From the NCBI RefSeq assembly GCF_004027225.2, contig NC_046360.1:1166001-1230000 (forward strand): a stretch of 64,000 bases of DNA, given 5' to 3'. The DNA comes from Strigops habroptila. Lineage: Eukaryota; Chordata; Aves; Psittaciformes; Psittacidae. Under the pieces are notes generated by a model, which made no database searches, was not told the DNA's origin, and was given only the letters and a program-made list of their open reading frames with translations. This document shows positions 1 to 12,800 of this stretch, in pieces; positions within the stretch are counted from its first letter, which is position 1; each line of letters opens with the position of its first letter. The position numbers were made by a program, and so were the translations under genes.

Positions 1-446
1 ACACAGTGATCTTGTTCATTTAAGTTTAAAAAAAATAGGAATTAACACAGAGCTTAAAGTTAAACAAATGGCTTATATTTAGGTGCATGAACAAAAGACT
101 GGAATTGCTCAGGCTCCTGCACCTGCTTTTACTTGACAGAGCTCCAAACCCAGCAGAACCTCAAAGCCGTGACAAGCTGCTCGGAGCAGGGTGCAGGGAT
201 CACTGTGACATGCCTCGTCTGAAACAGAAATAAACCCTTGGTGCAGCCAGGATCTGTGCCGAGAGAGGAGGAACAGATGATGGGATTCACACCACTGCAT
301 CCACCTCCGTCCCGAAGGCAGAAGTCCTGACAAGGACCCGCAGCAGGCCAGGAACCATCTACAGCTTGACATCCTTCAGCCTCACACCTTCCCCGTATTG
401 CAGGCTGTGAAGACAGCCTGGGTGATAATGTGAGGACCTTGAGGTT

Positions 447-775
447 ATCCCAGAATCGCAGACTGGTTTGTGTTGGAGGGGAGCTTAAAGCTCCTCCAGC
501 TCCAACCCGTGCCACGGGCAGGGACACCTTCCACTAGAGCAGGTTGCTCCAAGCCCCTGTGTCCAACCTGGCCTTGAACACTGCCAGGGATGGGGCAGCC
601 ACAGCTTCTCTGGGCACCCTGTGCCAGCGCCTCAGCACCCTCACAGGGAAGAGCTTCTGCCTAAGAGCTCATCTCAGTCTCCCTTCTGGCAGGTTAAAGC
701 CATTGCCCTTGGCCTGTCCCTACAGGCCCTTGTCCAAAGCCCCTCTCCAGGTTTCTTGTATGCTCCCAACACAGT
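447..775 (-). mobile_element. CR1 LINE 3' end fragment
   Basis: Reverse complement of the avian CR1 3' UTR. The TTCCACTAGAGCAGGTTGCT and TGGCCTTGAACACTGCCAGG blocks recur in several other copies in this window. It is 5'-truncated, as most CR1 copies are, with no reverse-transcriptase sequence. Confidence 0.9.
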
Positions 776-3700
776 GTTGGGGCACCATCAGCTGGAACAC
801 ATGTCCCACTCTGCCCACACTGGAAAAAATTCGTGACACAGGCCCCAACAAAGCCAACACTGCTGCACAGGTACTCGGAAGACAACACAAGCCTTGCTTC
901 CCCTCTGATTTTGAGAGGGTATCACATCTACCACCCCAGAATAACTGACATGTCATGGACTCTCAGCCAGTCATTGAGGTAATTCTTCTTCCTCCATCCT
1001 TCTTCCCATTGGCTGTACCTCACTTTCCTGTCCCTCAAATCCAAGATTCTCCATGCAACCTAACACAGCCAAAGATTAAAGGCCTTAGTGGTTGCATCAG
1101 TTTTGTTTTCTTGGGGTTTTTTGGTTTCTTTTGCATGGTGGCAGGATAACTACAACTCATTCAGATGCTCAGACTGTGCCACCCGCCCCAACCACAGCAG
1201 CCTGTGGTCAACACAAAAAAGGGAAAAAGGAGGAAAAAAAGAGTGGACAGAGTGTTTTAGCACAAGGACTTTGTACAGTGAAATCTCTTGTAACCTCAAA
1301 CAGAGGGTATCTCAATATTTACCCTAAATATTTGTTTTCTGCTCCTACTTTCAATTTCTCCTGATACAAAGCAAATAAACTCACGTAGACAATTCTACCT
1401 TATGCTTATTCAGAATTTAAGTCAGCTTGTATAGAACATGACACTAAAGGCATTCCTCTCGTACACACAGCCAGCTGCAAGAGTCTGGAATTCCATTTCC
1501 AGGCTTTTTTCTTACATTGGGCTATTTTAAAAGCCCACAGAGGCCTCACGAACTAGTGAGCAAGGAGAGGCTGCAGCAGCAACAGGTCCTGCATCAAGGC
1601 TTGCCAAGCTTACACAAGCACCCATTAATACCGGAGACAAAGGAAGGTGCTAAAGCGCTTCAGAAGGTATCAGTGTAGTCCAAGGCTGTCAGATAAGGAA
1701 AACATTAACTTTGCATTCCTTGTATTCCTTACAGAACTACGCCTGTGATAAGGGAAAACACATTAATAATTCTCATGACTGAACTCTCCACATACTTGTT
1801 GCTATCTCCCTAAATAACCTTATCATCGTACCACTGTGGTCATCCGTGATGGGATCGGTGAAAAACCGCAGTTTCCCGTTTCACTGCAATCCCAGCAGGA
1901 AGCCAGACATCCCCTTTCCTGTACAAATTTCTGAGCGCTTTTACAGTACTATGTGATTATTCCAAGCTCAATACAAATCAAAGGTAAAATAAGGTGAAAT
2001 AACTTTCAATCTAAGATTTTAAACAATTTCAGTTTAAACATGATCACCAGCAATAACTGCAACAACCAGAGTGCCAAAAGAGTTTTCTTTGGGAAACAAG
2101 AGAAACAGAGTTGGAGGGAACAAAGAAAGGCCCAGTTAAACATCCTGAACATGCATAGTTTTTGTACCTTGAATTGTTTCAGTATAAAACAAAGCTATCA
2201 ATGTCAAAGCTGAGGGAACAAGCTAAAAATACACTATGTTGTTTGAAAGGCCACGTCCATAATCATTCAGCACTTCCCTTCTATCTCAATGGAGGGGGAA
2301 AAACTGAAAAACAAAACAGAAACAGGAAATTCCTACAGCACAAATATTCTGGAAAGCCCTAAAAACATTTGCTTTACATTTGTTTACATCCAAAGGCTCA
2401 AGCCAAGCAAAAGATGGGGAGTTGCTCATTTTCCATTTATACAAATAAGAATCCAGGATGAAAGTCTGTTGCTGATAAACATTGCTATACAGATACCAGA
2501 CATCCCCTCCAATGTGGGCTGGAAACTACAACCAAGTTAGCTACAAGCTTAGTAGCAAGCTAAGCACTGGCTTTAGTGGCACCTAAGAGAGAGGCTTTGG
2601 AAAACCAGGAGCTGTCTTACAATAGGGGAGGTATCTGCTGCCAACACAAAACACGATGTGAAAGTTATCCCTAAGGAAATGAAGCTATTTGCACACTGAA
2701 CTGAAAATACGGGTGTGTAAACAAGTATAAAGCAGGCTGACCACCCTGCGCCACTCCTGGGAGCAGGTCTCTTGTTCTGATCCAATGCACCACCTCAACA
2801 TGCACCGGATGCAGTTTTTGCTGTGGTTCCAACATGGGAGCAGTTACTTTTCCATGCCCTGATCCAATGGACTCTCAGACCTTAAGCACAGGCAACTGCG
2901 TTCAGCTCTGGGGCCCCCAACATGAGGCCTGGTGGCTCTTTCCATTTTCTTCCTACAAACACTGTTCCATGCATCCTTCATTTACATCAGCCACTTCCTG
3001 ATGGCAGTAAGCAGAACAAACACCAGGTACAAGTTCCTACAATAGCTCCTTTATCCATTTTATCTTGCAACATGCCATTTTTATGACAAAAGCAATAGCA
3101 TTTATTTGCCGTGGCTGTGGCACCTCGCATGTATACACGGCTCCATTACTTCTTGGACTCTTGGCTCTTGCTGCCCCCTGCTCCTCCTGCCAGGCAGAGC
3201 ACACCAGCCCCACGTCAGCTGCTGGAGGGTGGCCCAGCCACACGAGGGCCGATGCTCCCACATCCCCGGGGACGTGGGGACCACAAGCTGGCCAAGCCCA
3301 CACTTACACCAAGCTACACCCAGCAGAGACGCTTTTGTGCAGCCCTAAGCAGTGTCACGGTGCAAGACCAGCCCCACAGTGCTGCAGGAGGCCACATCTG
3401 AAGTTGCTTATCAGGATCACTGCTCCAGGAGTGCCCTTCACTTACATTTCACAGATTAAGTGCATTATTTCCTGCTCGGTGTGGAACGCTGCAGAGCTTA
3501 AAGGTTGGTCTGCTGGAATTCCTCCTGTGATCATAACTAGGTTTGCTCTATTTCCTGCCCTCAGGAATGCTGCTGAGCTAAGGAACAAATTCAGAAGTAA
3601 ATCCACATCCAACATCTGCAATCTCCAGCCCTAGCAATCAAAACTTGCCAAATTAGGTACCGTGGTTAGCAAATAACCTATACTGCCTTCCTACCATGGC

Positions 3701-6700
3701 AGGTACTTATCAGCCTCAACCATGAATCACTAAATCAGATACTTCCAAGCTTCACTCAGGCTTGAGAGTCACCTGCAGTTACTTAAGAGAAGCTCCGCAG
3801 CACAGAACAAAGTCCTGCACCTCTTGAGGAAAGCCCACGACAAAGAACTACCTTCCCCCTGCGCAAGCTGCTCTCCAAAACGCTGTTTCCTTCCAGTACA
3901 GTAAACACGCACTGGCTGTGCGAACAACTCGCAGCCGCCGAAAGAATGGGAACAATAGTGGGAACTTGGCTGTCTCCCAGCACCAGGAACACGGACAACA
4001 GCATGGGAAAGCAGGAACTGAGTCACAACAAGTTGAGATCAAAATATTAGTGGGGAGGCAGCGGTTACCTCTGCTTTGTGTGTATCAATGAGGTTTAACA
4101 ATCCACTTCCAGCCTCCCAGCAGAGGCGTACTCACCACTTCAGGCTCGCACTGAAGGGGAAGGGGCAGGCAGTGCCCAGCTCCAGCTGCTCCAAGCCCGG
4201 AATGACCCAGTCATTCCAGAATAAAAATTACCAGGTCTACCTCTTCCTGAACAGACCTTATAGTGCAGAATTAACCTAGAATGCACCATTTCATCAAAGC
4301 ATTTGATGGTAAATTAAACTGAATACCACACCTGATGACGACAGCCTGTCCTGGATCCTGCACCTTGTCCCTTGTGCAAGCCTGGAGTCATGGCAGGATG
4401 AGTGGCCTGGAGCCAGCGCCCGGCCTTGGTGGCTGAACAGCACTCTCTCGTGTTCCTGCTGGGAACGGGCTTCCCTGCGTTCTCTGCTTGCCCTTAGCTA
4501 TGGCACAGAAGTTAGAATTCCTCTTCCACAGCAGCTTTCAGGGATTAGGAAAATGCCTTTTCAGACAGATTTTTTCCCTGCAACAGGGCTCCATTTACTG
4601 TTTGAAAGGCAGGTTTAGCTGCTGACACCAGCCCAGCAGATACACCTCACACACTACCTGCATGTGAGGGATTCCTGAGTGTTCAGGAAAAGATATGTGC
4701 CTGAAACACAACTGCCCCATCGTAAGAAGTAAACCTGTAACAGAACAGACTGTCCAGAGGAAACCCAAGGCAGTGCCCTCAAGAGGAAGCCACAGAGCAC
4801 CCACAGCGAGTGCCTGCCCTCCCTCCAAGCAGGGATAACCATTCCCACAGCACACAGACCCACCATTAGGGTTTCCCTCCATCCCCCTGGAAACGCTGCA
4901 GCAATGACATGCCCTTGCCATGGCTATTAATGAGCTGCCACTTCCTCTGGAATCACCTGATAAAGAGGTACCAAAACCACCCTTAAAAGGCAGCAACAAA
5001 ATGTTGTCAAAACAAAATTCAGATCTTACCGAAATGCCCCAATTTTCTTTTGGTTTTGCAATTGTCGTTTAATGACTGTTCATAAAGAGTAAGGAAGTCT
5101 TCTAAAATCATCACAGTGCTGCAGGGGAACATTTCATTTAAAACATGCCATTTTCCATTGAATGCTTTTAGGATGCAGCATGTTTGCTATTTGAACAAAG
5201 ACAAGAGCCAGGCTGGGAAGAAACAACTCGCCAGGAGTGGTACCCGCCATGCTCAGGAGGCTCAACACCAGCATCTGCACCAGAAGGCCAAAACTGAGCA
5301 GCCTAGAGCCACCTTCCATTTCAGCTGTACCACAGTATTATGTGTGTGTGACGCAGCTGCAAGATTCATGAGAGATTCTCTGCTCCTAAGAGGACGACAC
5401 TGGGCTTCCACAGGCTTTTTGCACCTTCACTGTGCTAACTTGGAGCCAAGCTTCCCTTAGACCACACCTATGATGTTTTCAAGGCATCCTCACTTGCCAA
5501 GGTACTAAGAACTGCCCCAGCACAGTTCACATCCTGACACCAACCATCTTCTCCGTGTGAGCTCGGCAGCTCCTGTTCACAATCAGCCAGGGCTCCTATT
5601 CCCTCCCTTCAGCACCTGTTCTGGAAGGGATCCAGAGCTTCCCTACCTCTTGCCAGCTCTGCCCCCACCGAAGCCTGGCCTCCACTCACCGAGCCGGCTT
5701 ATGTTACCTGGTTCTACCTGTGACACGGATCGCTGCTTATCACAGTGCTCCTACAGCAGCCTCAGACACAGCATCAAAGTTGCAGCATCCCACAAAACAC
5801 CCTGGGGCAGAGCAAGAATTGCTCACAACTTTGAGATAGCTATGGACAGGAACAGAACTGACGGAGCCCTCCGGTAGTGGCTGTGTCCACAAGCAAGCCC
5901 AAAAAGCTGGTTATTGGACAAAGGGCATTGCAGAGGAGCAGGAAACCACCTTCCTGTGGTGCATCCCTGGCATGCCGACCAGCTCGTGGTGTGACTGATG
6001 CAGGCAGCTGGACAACAGACTATTGAGCTGCACTTAAAGGACTTCTTATTCAAGTCAGACCTAAAGATGTCTTCTATCAGCTGCAGCAAAGCTCCTCACC
6101 ATCTGGAAAAGGGATGATGAATACCCCATGTACCCTGGAAAACACTCAAATAGAATAAATACAGCACACGGTCACTGCAAGACTGACACTTGAATATGTA
6201 ATTACAATAATGAACCAATTAAAGATAATGGAAAGAGCTCGGCTAGGAGGAAGTACAGGCAGAGCAGAGGAGGAAGTGATGACGTGGAGTACAGAGCTAT
6301 GATTCGGTGTCTGAACGTCAGCTGCCGGCCACAGCGCAGCTGGTGATCAGTGCGCAGTGCTCCGGCCCCACACGTATCCGAAGGGGTCCAAATAACACCT
6401 ACAGTCTGTAATTGAAAACATGCCTGAGAGCAGCTTGGCCCGTGTGGATTCCAGGCTGATGGAAAAGGCAGCAAGAGGAATTGGTGCTGACACCAGCTGA
6501 TGGAAAACAGCCAGCCCTGGGCAGGCCAGGAAGAGGAACACCTGCAGCAGCCTATGCCTAACCACGGTGTTGTGGCTTAAGCTCAGCCTAAGGCAGGTCC
6601 AACCACAGACAGCCCCAGCAAGGGCTGCAGACAGACCTAAGAGGAAGCCCAGACCCTTCTTCTCCCCATCACAGCAAAAGCTTACTTGTGTGCCATACAG

Positions 6701-8982
6701 CTTATAGCTCACACCACCTCGAATCCGAATGGTCAGAGCCAAAGAAGCATCGATATATTGCTGCAGTCACAAACCCACAAGCCGCGGAGAAACTTCTCCC
6801 AACAACAGGCACATTTATAGTATGAAAAGACAATTTACTGAGGGTGAACCAAACAGAGTGGTATTTAAGAGTCCTGCTCTTCCCCCTCTCAAGGAAACAT
6901 CAACTATCCTGTCCAAAATCAGACTGTGCGAATCACACCAGCCAGGAACTTCTGATTCTGGAACAGCTATCCTAAACACTCAAAGCCTTATGCAGTGATC
7001 TGCACGACCCATCAGCACTCCTGGCTTTCCTTTTACTGCTCTTTCTTTCGCTGGTTGGTACAGTTGCAGCCATAGTCCTCAGTAGCTCTCATTACCCATC
7101 ACAAAGTCCAACCCTAGGTGTTGCCCGGGAACCTGCTCCTCAGCAATCCCATCACACTAAGGAAAACACTGACATGAAGCGAGCTGCAGTACTTCAGAGT
7201 CCCGCAGCAGGCCTCATTATGGGTGCAGATGACCCAGGTTTGATTAGCTTGCTCTCCTCATTATCACAACTCCAACTGAAAAGGGATCTCTTGGCTGCAT
7301 TGCTGGACTGACCTCTGCCTGCATCTAACACAACCTAGTGACAAAAAGCAGGCTTTGCGGTGGGCACTCACCACTTCCCGCATGCTCAGGCAGACCACAG
7401 CTATGCTGTGCTCAAAAAACACTCTGAGGATTTGACAATGTCCCTACACACCACAACACCACGTATCCTGTCCGCAGATCAGGAGAGGAATCACCAAATA
7501 ATGGGCACACAGCTGGCACTGACTGTGTCCCTGTGTCCCACAGCTACACCACTGCGCAGGAGTAAAGCAACTACGCAGCAGGAGAGATGCAACCCATTGG
7601 GAACTCAAAATAGAGCTTTTAAAATGCATTTTCATTATAATGCCTTTTAATTAAGAGTTACAGGTTCTTCAGGTATGTCCATCTAATGAATAAAGTATCT
7701 TAGCTCCCCAGGATAGATTAAATAACACTTGACAACTAACCCCGACATCTCTAGTTACTCCTGATTAAAGAGAGAACTGATACCTCCCTAGCAGCCTTCA
7801 GCTGTAACATCACCACAGAAAGAGACTAAAGGCACAAATGTGCTTTTCCCTTAAAATTTCTTTTTTTTATATATGTATTTAATATCCTATTGTCCAATAT
7901 CTTCCTGCAACATATCAGGAGTGCACTAAAGAGAACACCTTAAGAAATGCTTCAAGGTCCCTAAAAGAGCCTGTACACACAGAAAACAGAACATACCTGT
8001 CCTGTTACAGACTAAAACTGCCCCATGTTAGACACCATCCCAGTGAGGATCTGGTCTGATCGAACAGTTTGGGTTAAGTTGGGGTTTTTTCTTCTGGCCT
8101 TATGGAAAATCACCAGATAATGTGAAAGCAAAAGCACTTGGAGATCTCTTGGAGATCTCTTTCAGCGTTCTCACACCAGGAAGAACATCCACTCCCTCAT
8201 CACACTGAAGTCTGATACATCATGGTCACCTTTTAATATGCGATTTAAAGACAGGTTGCCTCTTAAAACCATAGCTAAAGAAAATCAGAATGGCCAAAGA
8301 CTTCCATGGTTTACAGCACTACAGTCTCCAACAGGGAAAGACCTAGTTCTTTGAGCACTATTTTCTCTCCCAGCTGCAAGAACTTTGCATTGGCAGCCCC
8401 ATCTCTGATCACAACTGCTCACAGCACACACAAGGCAAGGATTGTAAAACTCAGCTCTAAATGTGGGAAGCCAACTCTGCTAGTTTCAAAACAGGCCAGC
8501 AAACAGCTAACATTAAAGGGTGTAGTGTGTCAGTGCCGCTTACATGGATTTACAGTTGAAAATGTCGTGAGATTAATGCAAACAGCACAACAAGCAAATG
8601 AAAACTGATGCTGGATTTGTACAGAAGAAATTAAAACATTAAGGAATTAGGCTCAAAGTAGTACAGCATCTATTCATAACGCTTTACAATCACACTCATC
8701 TTTTATGAATGTGAAAATATCAAATAGCAATCCCTGTGCAACAGTAACCCCTCCCAGGCAGCAGCCTGCCCAAGCAGACTCTCAGAAAGAGCTTTTCATA
8801 GAGGGCTGTTTGAAGAGGAAGCGCTACCTGAGACACGAGAGACCCAGAACAGCCAAATTAAATACACGGAGTTGTGAAATCCCACACTGCTGAACCAGGG
8901 GTGCTGCTGCTTGACGCAAAGAGAGGCGGCAGGGGAAGGAGCACCCCTGGGAACAGCACTCGCCAGAGCCCAGCTTCCAAAC

Positions 8983-9246
8983 ACACAGAATCCCAGCCTG
9001 GTGTGTGTTGGAAGGACCTTAAAGCTCCTCCAGTTCCAACCCCTGCCACGGGCAGGGACCTTCCACTAGAGCAGGTTGCTCCAAGCCCCTGTGTCCAACC
9101 TGGCCTTGAACACTGCCAGGGATGGGGCAGCCACAGCTTCTCTGGGCACCCTGTGCCAGCGCCTCAGCACCCTCACAGGGAAGAGCTTCTGCCTCAGAGC
9201 TCATCTCAATCTCCCCTCTGGCAGGTTAAAGCCATTCCCCTTTCCC
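8983..9246 (-). mobile_element. CR1 LINE 3' end fragment
   Basis: Carries the same 3' block as the copy near 447, beginning with CAGAATCCCAGCCTGG (reverse of the CR1 tail) and ending in the GGCAGGTTAAAGCCATTCCC region. It lies about 330 bp from the short-isoform exon, on the downstream intron side. Confidence 0.9.
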
Positions 9247-9571
9247 CATCACTACATCAGGAAGAGTATTTCTAACACACAGTAATACAAAACTACAACT
9301 GCTATAGTTAGACATTAACAAGGAAGAAATTCCAGTTACTAGGAGGGTTTTCTGAGGCACATTCAAGTAGTCTGCAGTCTCCTTATTTTAAGTGAGTATT
9401 AAAGATAAAATAGCCTTTCTCACCCAAAATAACCCCCAAGTTCAATGTTACTATCTAGCTACATCAGAACAAAATTCCAAAGCAAACCCACTGCTGCCTG
9501 TGAACATCCTCAGTATCTCTGAAAACAGCTACAAACATCCAACTTGACAAGCACAACTCGAGCCCACTTAC

Positions 9572-9622
9572 CCACAGATACTGCAGCAGCTTCAGCAGAC
9601 GTGGACAGTAATAATACTCCAT
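9572..9622 (-). CDS. KIAA1671: Alternative first coding exon of KIAA1671 short isoform
   Basis: On the minus strand ATG at 9622 opens 17 codons, MEYYYCPRLLKLLQYLW, ending at an excellent donor TGG|GTAAGT at 9572. This resembles my memory of the N-terminus of the annotated short human KIAA1671 isoform, which starts downstream of the giant exons and shares the C-terminus. It ends in phase 0, as do the neighbouring long-form junctions, so both forms can join the same downstream exons beyond the left edge. A TATA-like box lies about 190 bp upstream and a short Kozak-type uORF about 30 bp upstream. The alternative reading is a first exon of an unrelated nested gene. Confidence 0.7.
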
Positions 9623-9637
9623 CTTCCACAGCTGAAG

Positions 9638-9652
9638 TTAAGGCAGAACCAT
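9638..9652 (-). promoter_or_regulatory. Upstream ORF before the short-isoform start
   Basis: On the minus strand the bases CCCACCATGG give an optimal Kozak start. The frame reads Met-Val-Leu-Pro and then TAA, ending 16 bases before the MEYYY start codon. A strong minimal uORF so close to the main ATG would be expected to depress or gate its translation. This holds only if transcription starts upstream of it, as the TATA-like box suggests. Confidence 0.5.
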
Positions 9653-9779
9653 GGTGGGCAGAGCCAGGCTCCTGCTCCTCCCCGCCTCCGGCAGCAGCTC
9701 AGAGCAGAGCGGTGGGATGAGAAGCAGCAGGAACGCTGTAGGAATGGTGTGTGCTGCCCAGCCCCACGTCACCACGCTC

Positions 9780-9890
9780 TGCTCTGTGCCTTTAACAGAT
9801 GCTGGGACTACTTATAAGCGGTAGCTGAGCTCCCGGCACCATGTGACTTCACCACTTGTTATTTAGCATCGAACTGCTCCGACCTCTCCC
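9780..9890 (-). promoter_or_regulatory. Putative TATA-type internal promoter of short KIAA1671 isoform
   Basis: The minus strand carries CTTATAAG (9811-9818), a TATA-like box. It is followed downstream by GC-richer leader sequence, the uORF and the 17-codon exon. The upstream flank contains E-box-like CACATG and CAAGTG sequences. A start around 9785 would give a leader of about 160 nt. It is inferred from sequence layout only. Confidence 0.45.
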
Positions 9891-12800
9891 TTCTCTGTAA
9901 TCCCGAGTGCGTTAGGCTGGAATTAATAATAGTACTTTGGGTTTCGTGCTAAAAAGCTCTTCATCTGGAGGGAAAGAGAAGCTTCTCCCCCCTCTCTGCT
10001 GGGCAGGCTGGGTTATGAAATGCTGTTAGTGGTCAGGGTTGCCAGCTGACCTTATTTTCAGTTAATGTAGAAGGAAAAGCAAAAACCACATGTGAAAAGA
10101 GCTGCTGCTTTAAATAGAAAAACGTCTTTTGTGAACCAGAAGAAACAGACACAACAAAGTGACTTTTTATACACCACGGGAATGCTCCCAGCAAGCGAAT
10201 ACTACCAAAAAAGGAAGCAAGCCTGGGCAAACCCAGTCCTTAACCAACACCAGCCACCCTCCTCCGGGCTGGTTTCAGCAATAGGAAGCAGAACTGAATG
10301 ACTGAAGAGCGGTAGGTACTTTGTGAAGAGAGTTGCAACACCTCTACCTGTTCCTGCTTTTCTGACCTGTGTCTGGCTTTGGATGGGAAAAGGCAAGATA
10401 AGTGGCCGGAGCCAGTCCAGGGAGGACCCTGACGGCTGTTCTCTCTCCAGTTCTCACCTTTCCTTGTGAGGAACAGCGTGGAGGGGGCACAACACCTTCC
10501 AGGACACCACAGCCTCCTCTGCTTGGAATTCTGGGTCTGGATGGCTAACAAAAACACCCCTCACTTTTCTAATCACCACCTGAAAGACCTTGCGGAGCTG
10601 ACAAGTTCTTTTCACTTTCTTCCAGATTTCCACGCATGGTTTTCAGTGCATCTGCATGCACTGGAGGCTTTACACAACGCGGAGATGAGAAGGCGTGCTT
10701 TCCAGTGGGCAGGAGAGACCTGTCATGGGCAGAACTGGGAACTGCAGATCTGTGAAAGGCCCAACTACAAATTCATCTGCTCATGTTTATAAAATATTTA
10801 TCTTCTCTCCCTTGCGGTTCCCTTCCAAAATATTTCTAAGAGTCAGCTCATGATTTTCTTAAACAAATCCTTCTCCACCCACACGCCACATCTTTATATG
10901 GATACCAAGTTTTCCTCACCAAAGGACATCAGGACAAGGGGAATGGCTTTAACCTACCAGAGGGGACACTGAGATGAGCTCTGAGGCAGAAGCTCTTCCC
11001 TGTGAGGGTGCTGAGGCGCTGGCACAGGGTGCCCAGAGAAGCTGTGGCTGCCCCATCCCTGGCAGTGTTCAAGGCCAGGTTGGACACAGGGGCTTGGAGC
11101 AACCTGCTCTAGTGGAAGGTGTCCCTGCCCGGGGCAGGGGGTTGGAGCTGGAGGAGCTTTAAGGTCCCTTCAACCCAAACCATTTTCTGGGATTCTATGA
11201 TAAAATAAATAGATAAAATGTATAACCAGAGGCTTCACAATAATTCATGCCTACACCAGCTTTAGGACCAGAGTGCTCTGTTTGAACTACACAAAGTAGC
11301 AAATTTGGATCTAACTCATAGTTGCATCAAAGCTGCTGTTTGCAGATGAAGGCACAATCCCTTCGGCCCGACACAAGTGCAGTTACCTTACTTGGTGGGG
11401 TGAGCCACATCGCACATTCCCCACTTTGTAATTCATAAGACTCCTATCAGTCTTGATGACTTCACCAGGAACTGAGGTTTGTGACCCAACGTCAGAGAAT
11501 TAAAGACATGTGTCAGCTGTGATGGAATCCTCCTGATTTATGAAAGACAACCCTTGAAAACACCTTCTGAAATCCAGGTGGTTCACCACAGTGCGGTGCA
11601 GTTATGGTGTGTTAGAGAGAGCTCAGCCTCGAGCTCCAACACAAACACAACAGGTCTCTCCACCAGAGGGAAGTATTGAAACGTACCAAAGAGAACAGCG
11701 ACCACACTGCAAACTGCACACCAAGAGCTTCTCCAAATGAAAACAAAGGTTTCAACCTTGGTGCCAGAAGAAATAGTTCAGTTTTACATCCTCTTCTGCG
11801 ATATCTGTGTGGGGCTTTGGCAAACAGGGAAGTATGGTGAGCTTTCCACCTCCTGAACGCTTTACACACACAGAGACCAGGCTGCCCCTGTTGCTGCCAC
11901 TGCTCTGCAGAACAAATACACCACGATCCAGCTCTTCAAAGCAACTCCAGTGGGTGCTGGACAGAGTGCTCTTATTTGGTGGGGCTCTCAGCCTTCCTTT
12001 CCTGCCTCAGGCTACACTGGGCAAAGTCAAGGGTCCATCCCGAGCCACCTCACACTTCACAACCACGTTGGAGAATAACAGTCATGTTTATGTAAGCCCA
12101 GTAGCTGAAGATTTCAACCACCCCAGCACTACTTCTGACAGCACTTCTATCCCCCATATTCTGCCTTGTCAACATCATCTTACATATTTGCACCACAAGC
12201 TGATGGCACATAACAACTTTTAGGGATCAAGTGATAATTGCTAACTCTGTAAATAACCCCAACTCCCCCCAAGACGAAGATTCAAGCTGAAGGCCATGCT
12301 GAAATTGGAAGGACAAGGGGATATGAGCCCTTGGATACCTTCCATGAAGTTTTAAGGCTAGAACTGGAAGACGATGAGCCTGTTTCCAAAACTCCTATTA
12401 GGAAACTTGTTACAAAATCCTTACAGGTTTCCTTTTTCTTCACTGGAAAAAAGAACTCGGTTCCTTTCCTTTGTTTTCTCTTTGTCTGCTCTCTATCGAA
12501 GGGCTGTAAATAGCAGTGTGACTAACTACAAAACCAGCATCTCTGCAAGCAGCAGTACTCGCAGCCACCACACGAGTGTGCAGCAGACCAAGAGGACAGA
12601 TGACCTTGGGACAGTCAGAATGGAAACACCCTTCAGTCACCCCCTGTCCACGCAAGGGGAAGGGCTCTGAAAAGATGGGGGACACCCAGATTTTCAAAGA
12701 GAGCAAAGATGCGTGTGTGGACTTATAACGGAGTGTACTCTGAAGTGACTACAGTGTTATTCCAGTGTATCAAATCTGTTTCCATGCACAAGGTTAAAAA

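Larger units (their letters stand above)
1..9571. other. KIAA1671 intronic sequence, left end
   Basis: Apart from CR1 copies at 447-775 and 8983-9246, this is unique sequence of ordinary intron composition. Minus-strand candidate exons at 4136-4150 and 5030-5118 are described under findings. The ORFs in this stretch look like chance and have no recognised domain. A short direct duplication GGAGATCTCT lies near 8140-8162. Confidence 0.6.

Noticed and set aside
7986..8000. Another possible 15-nt exon between GTTTTAG and GACAG|GTATGT on the minus strand
   Set aside because: The acceptor lacks a good polypyrimidine tract, unlike the candidate at 4136. Probably chance.
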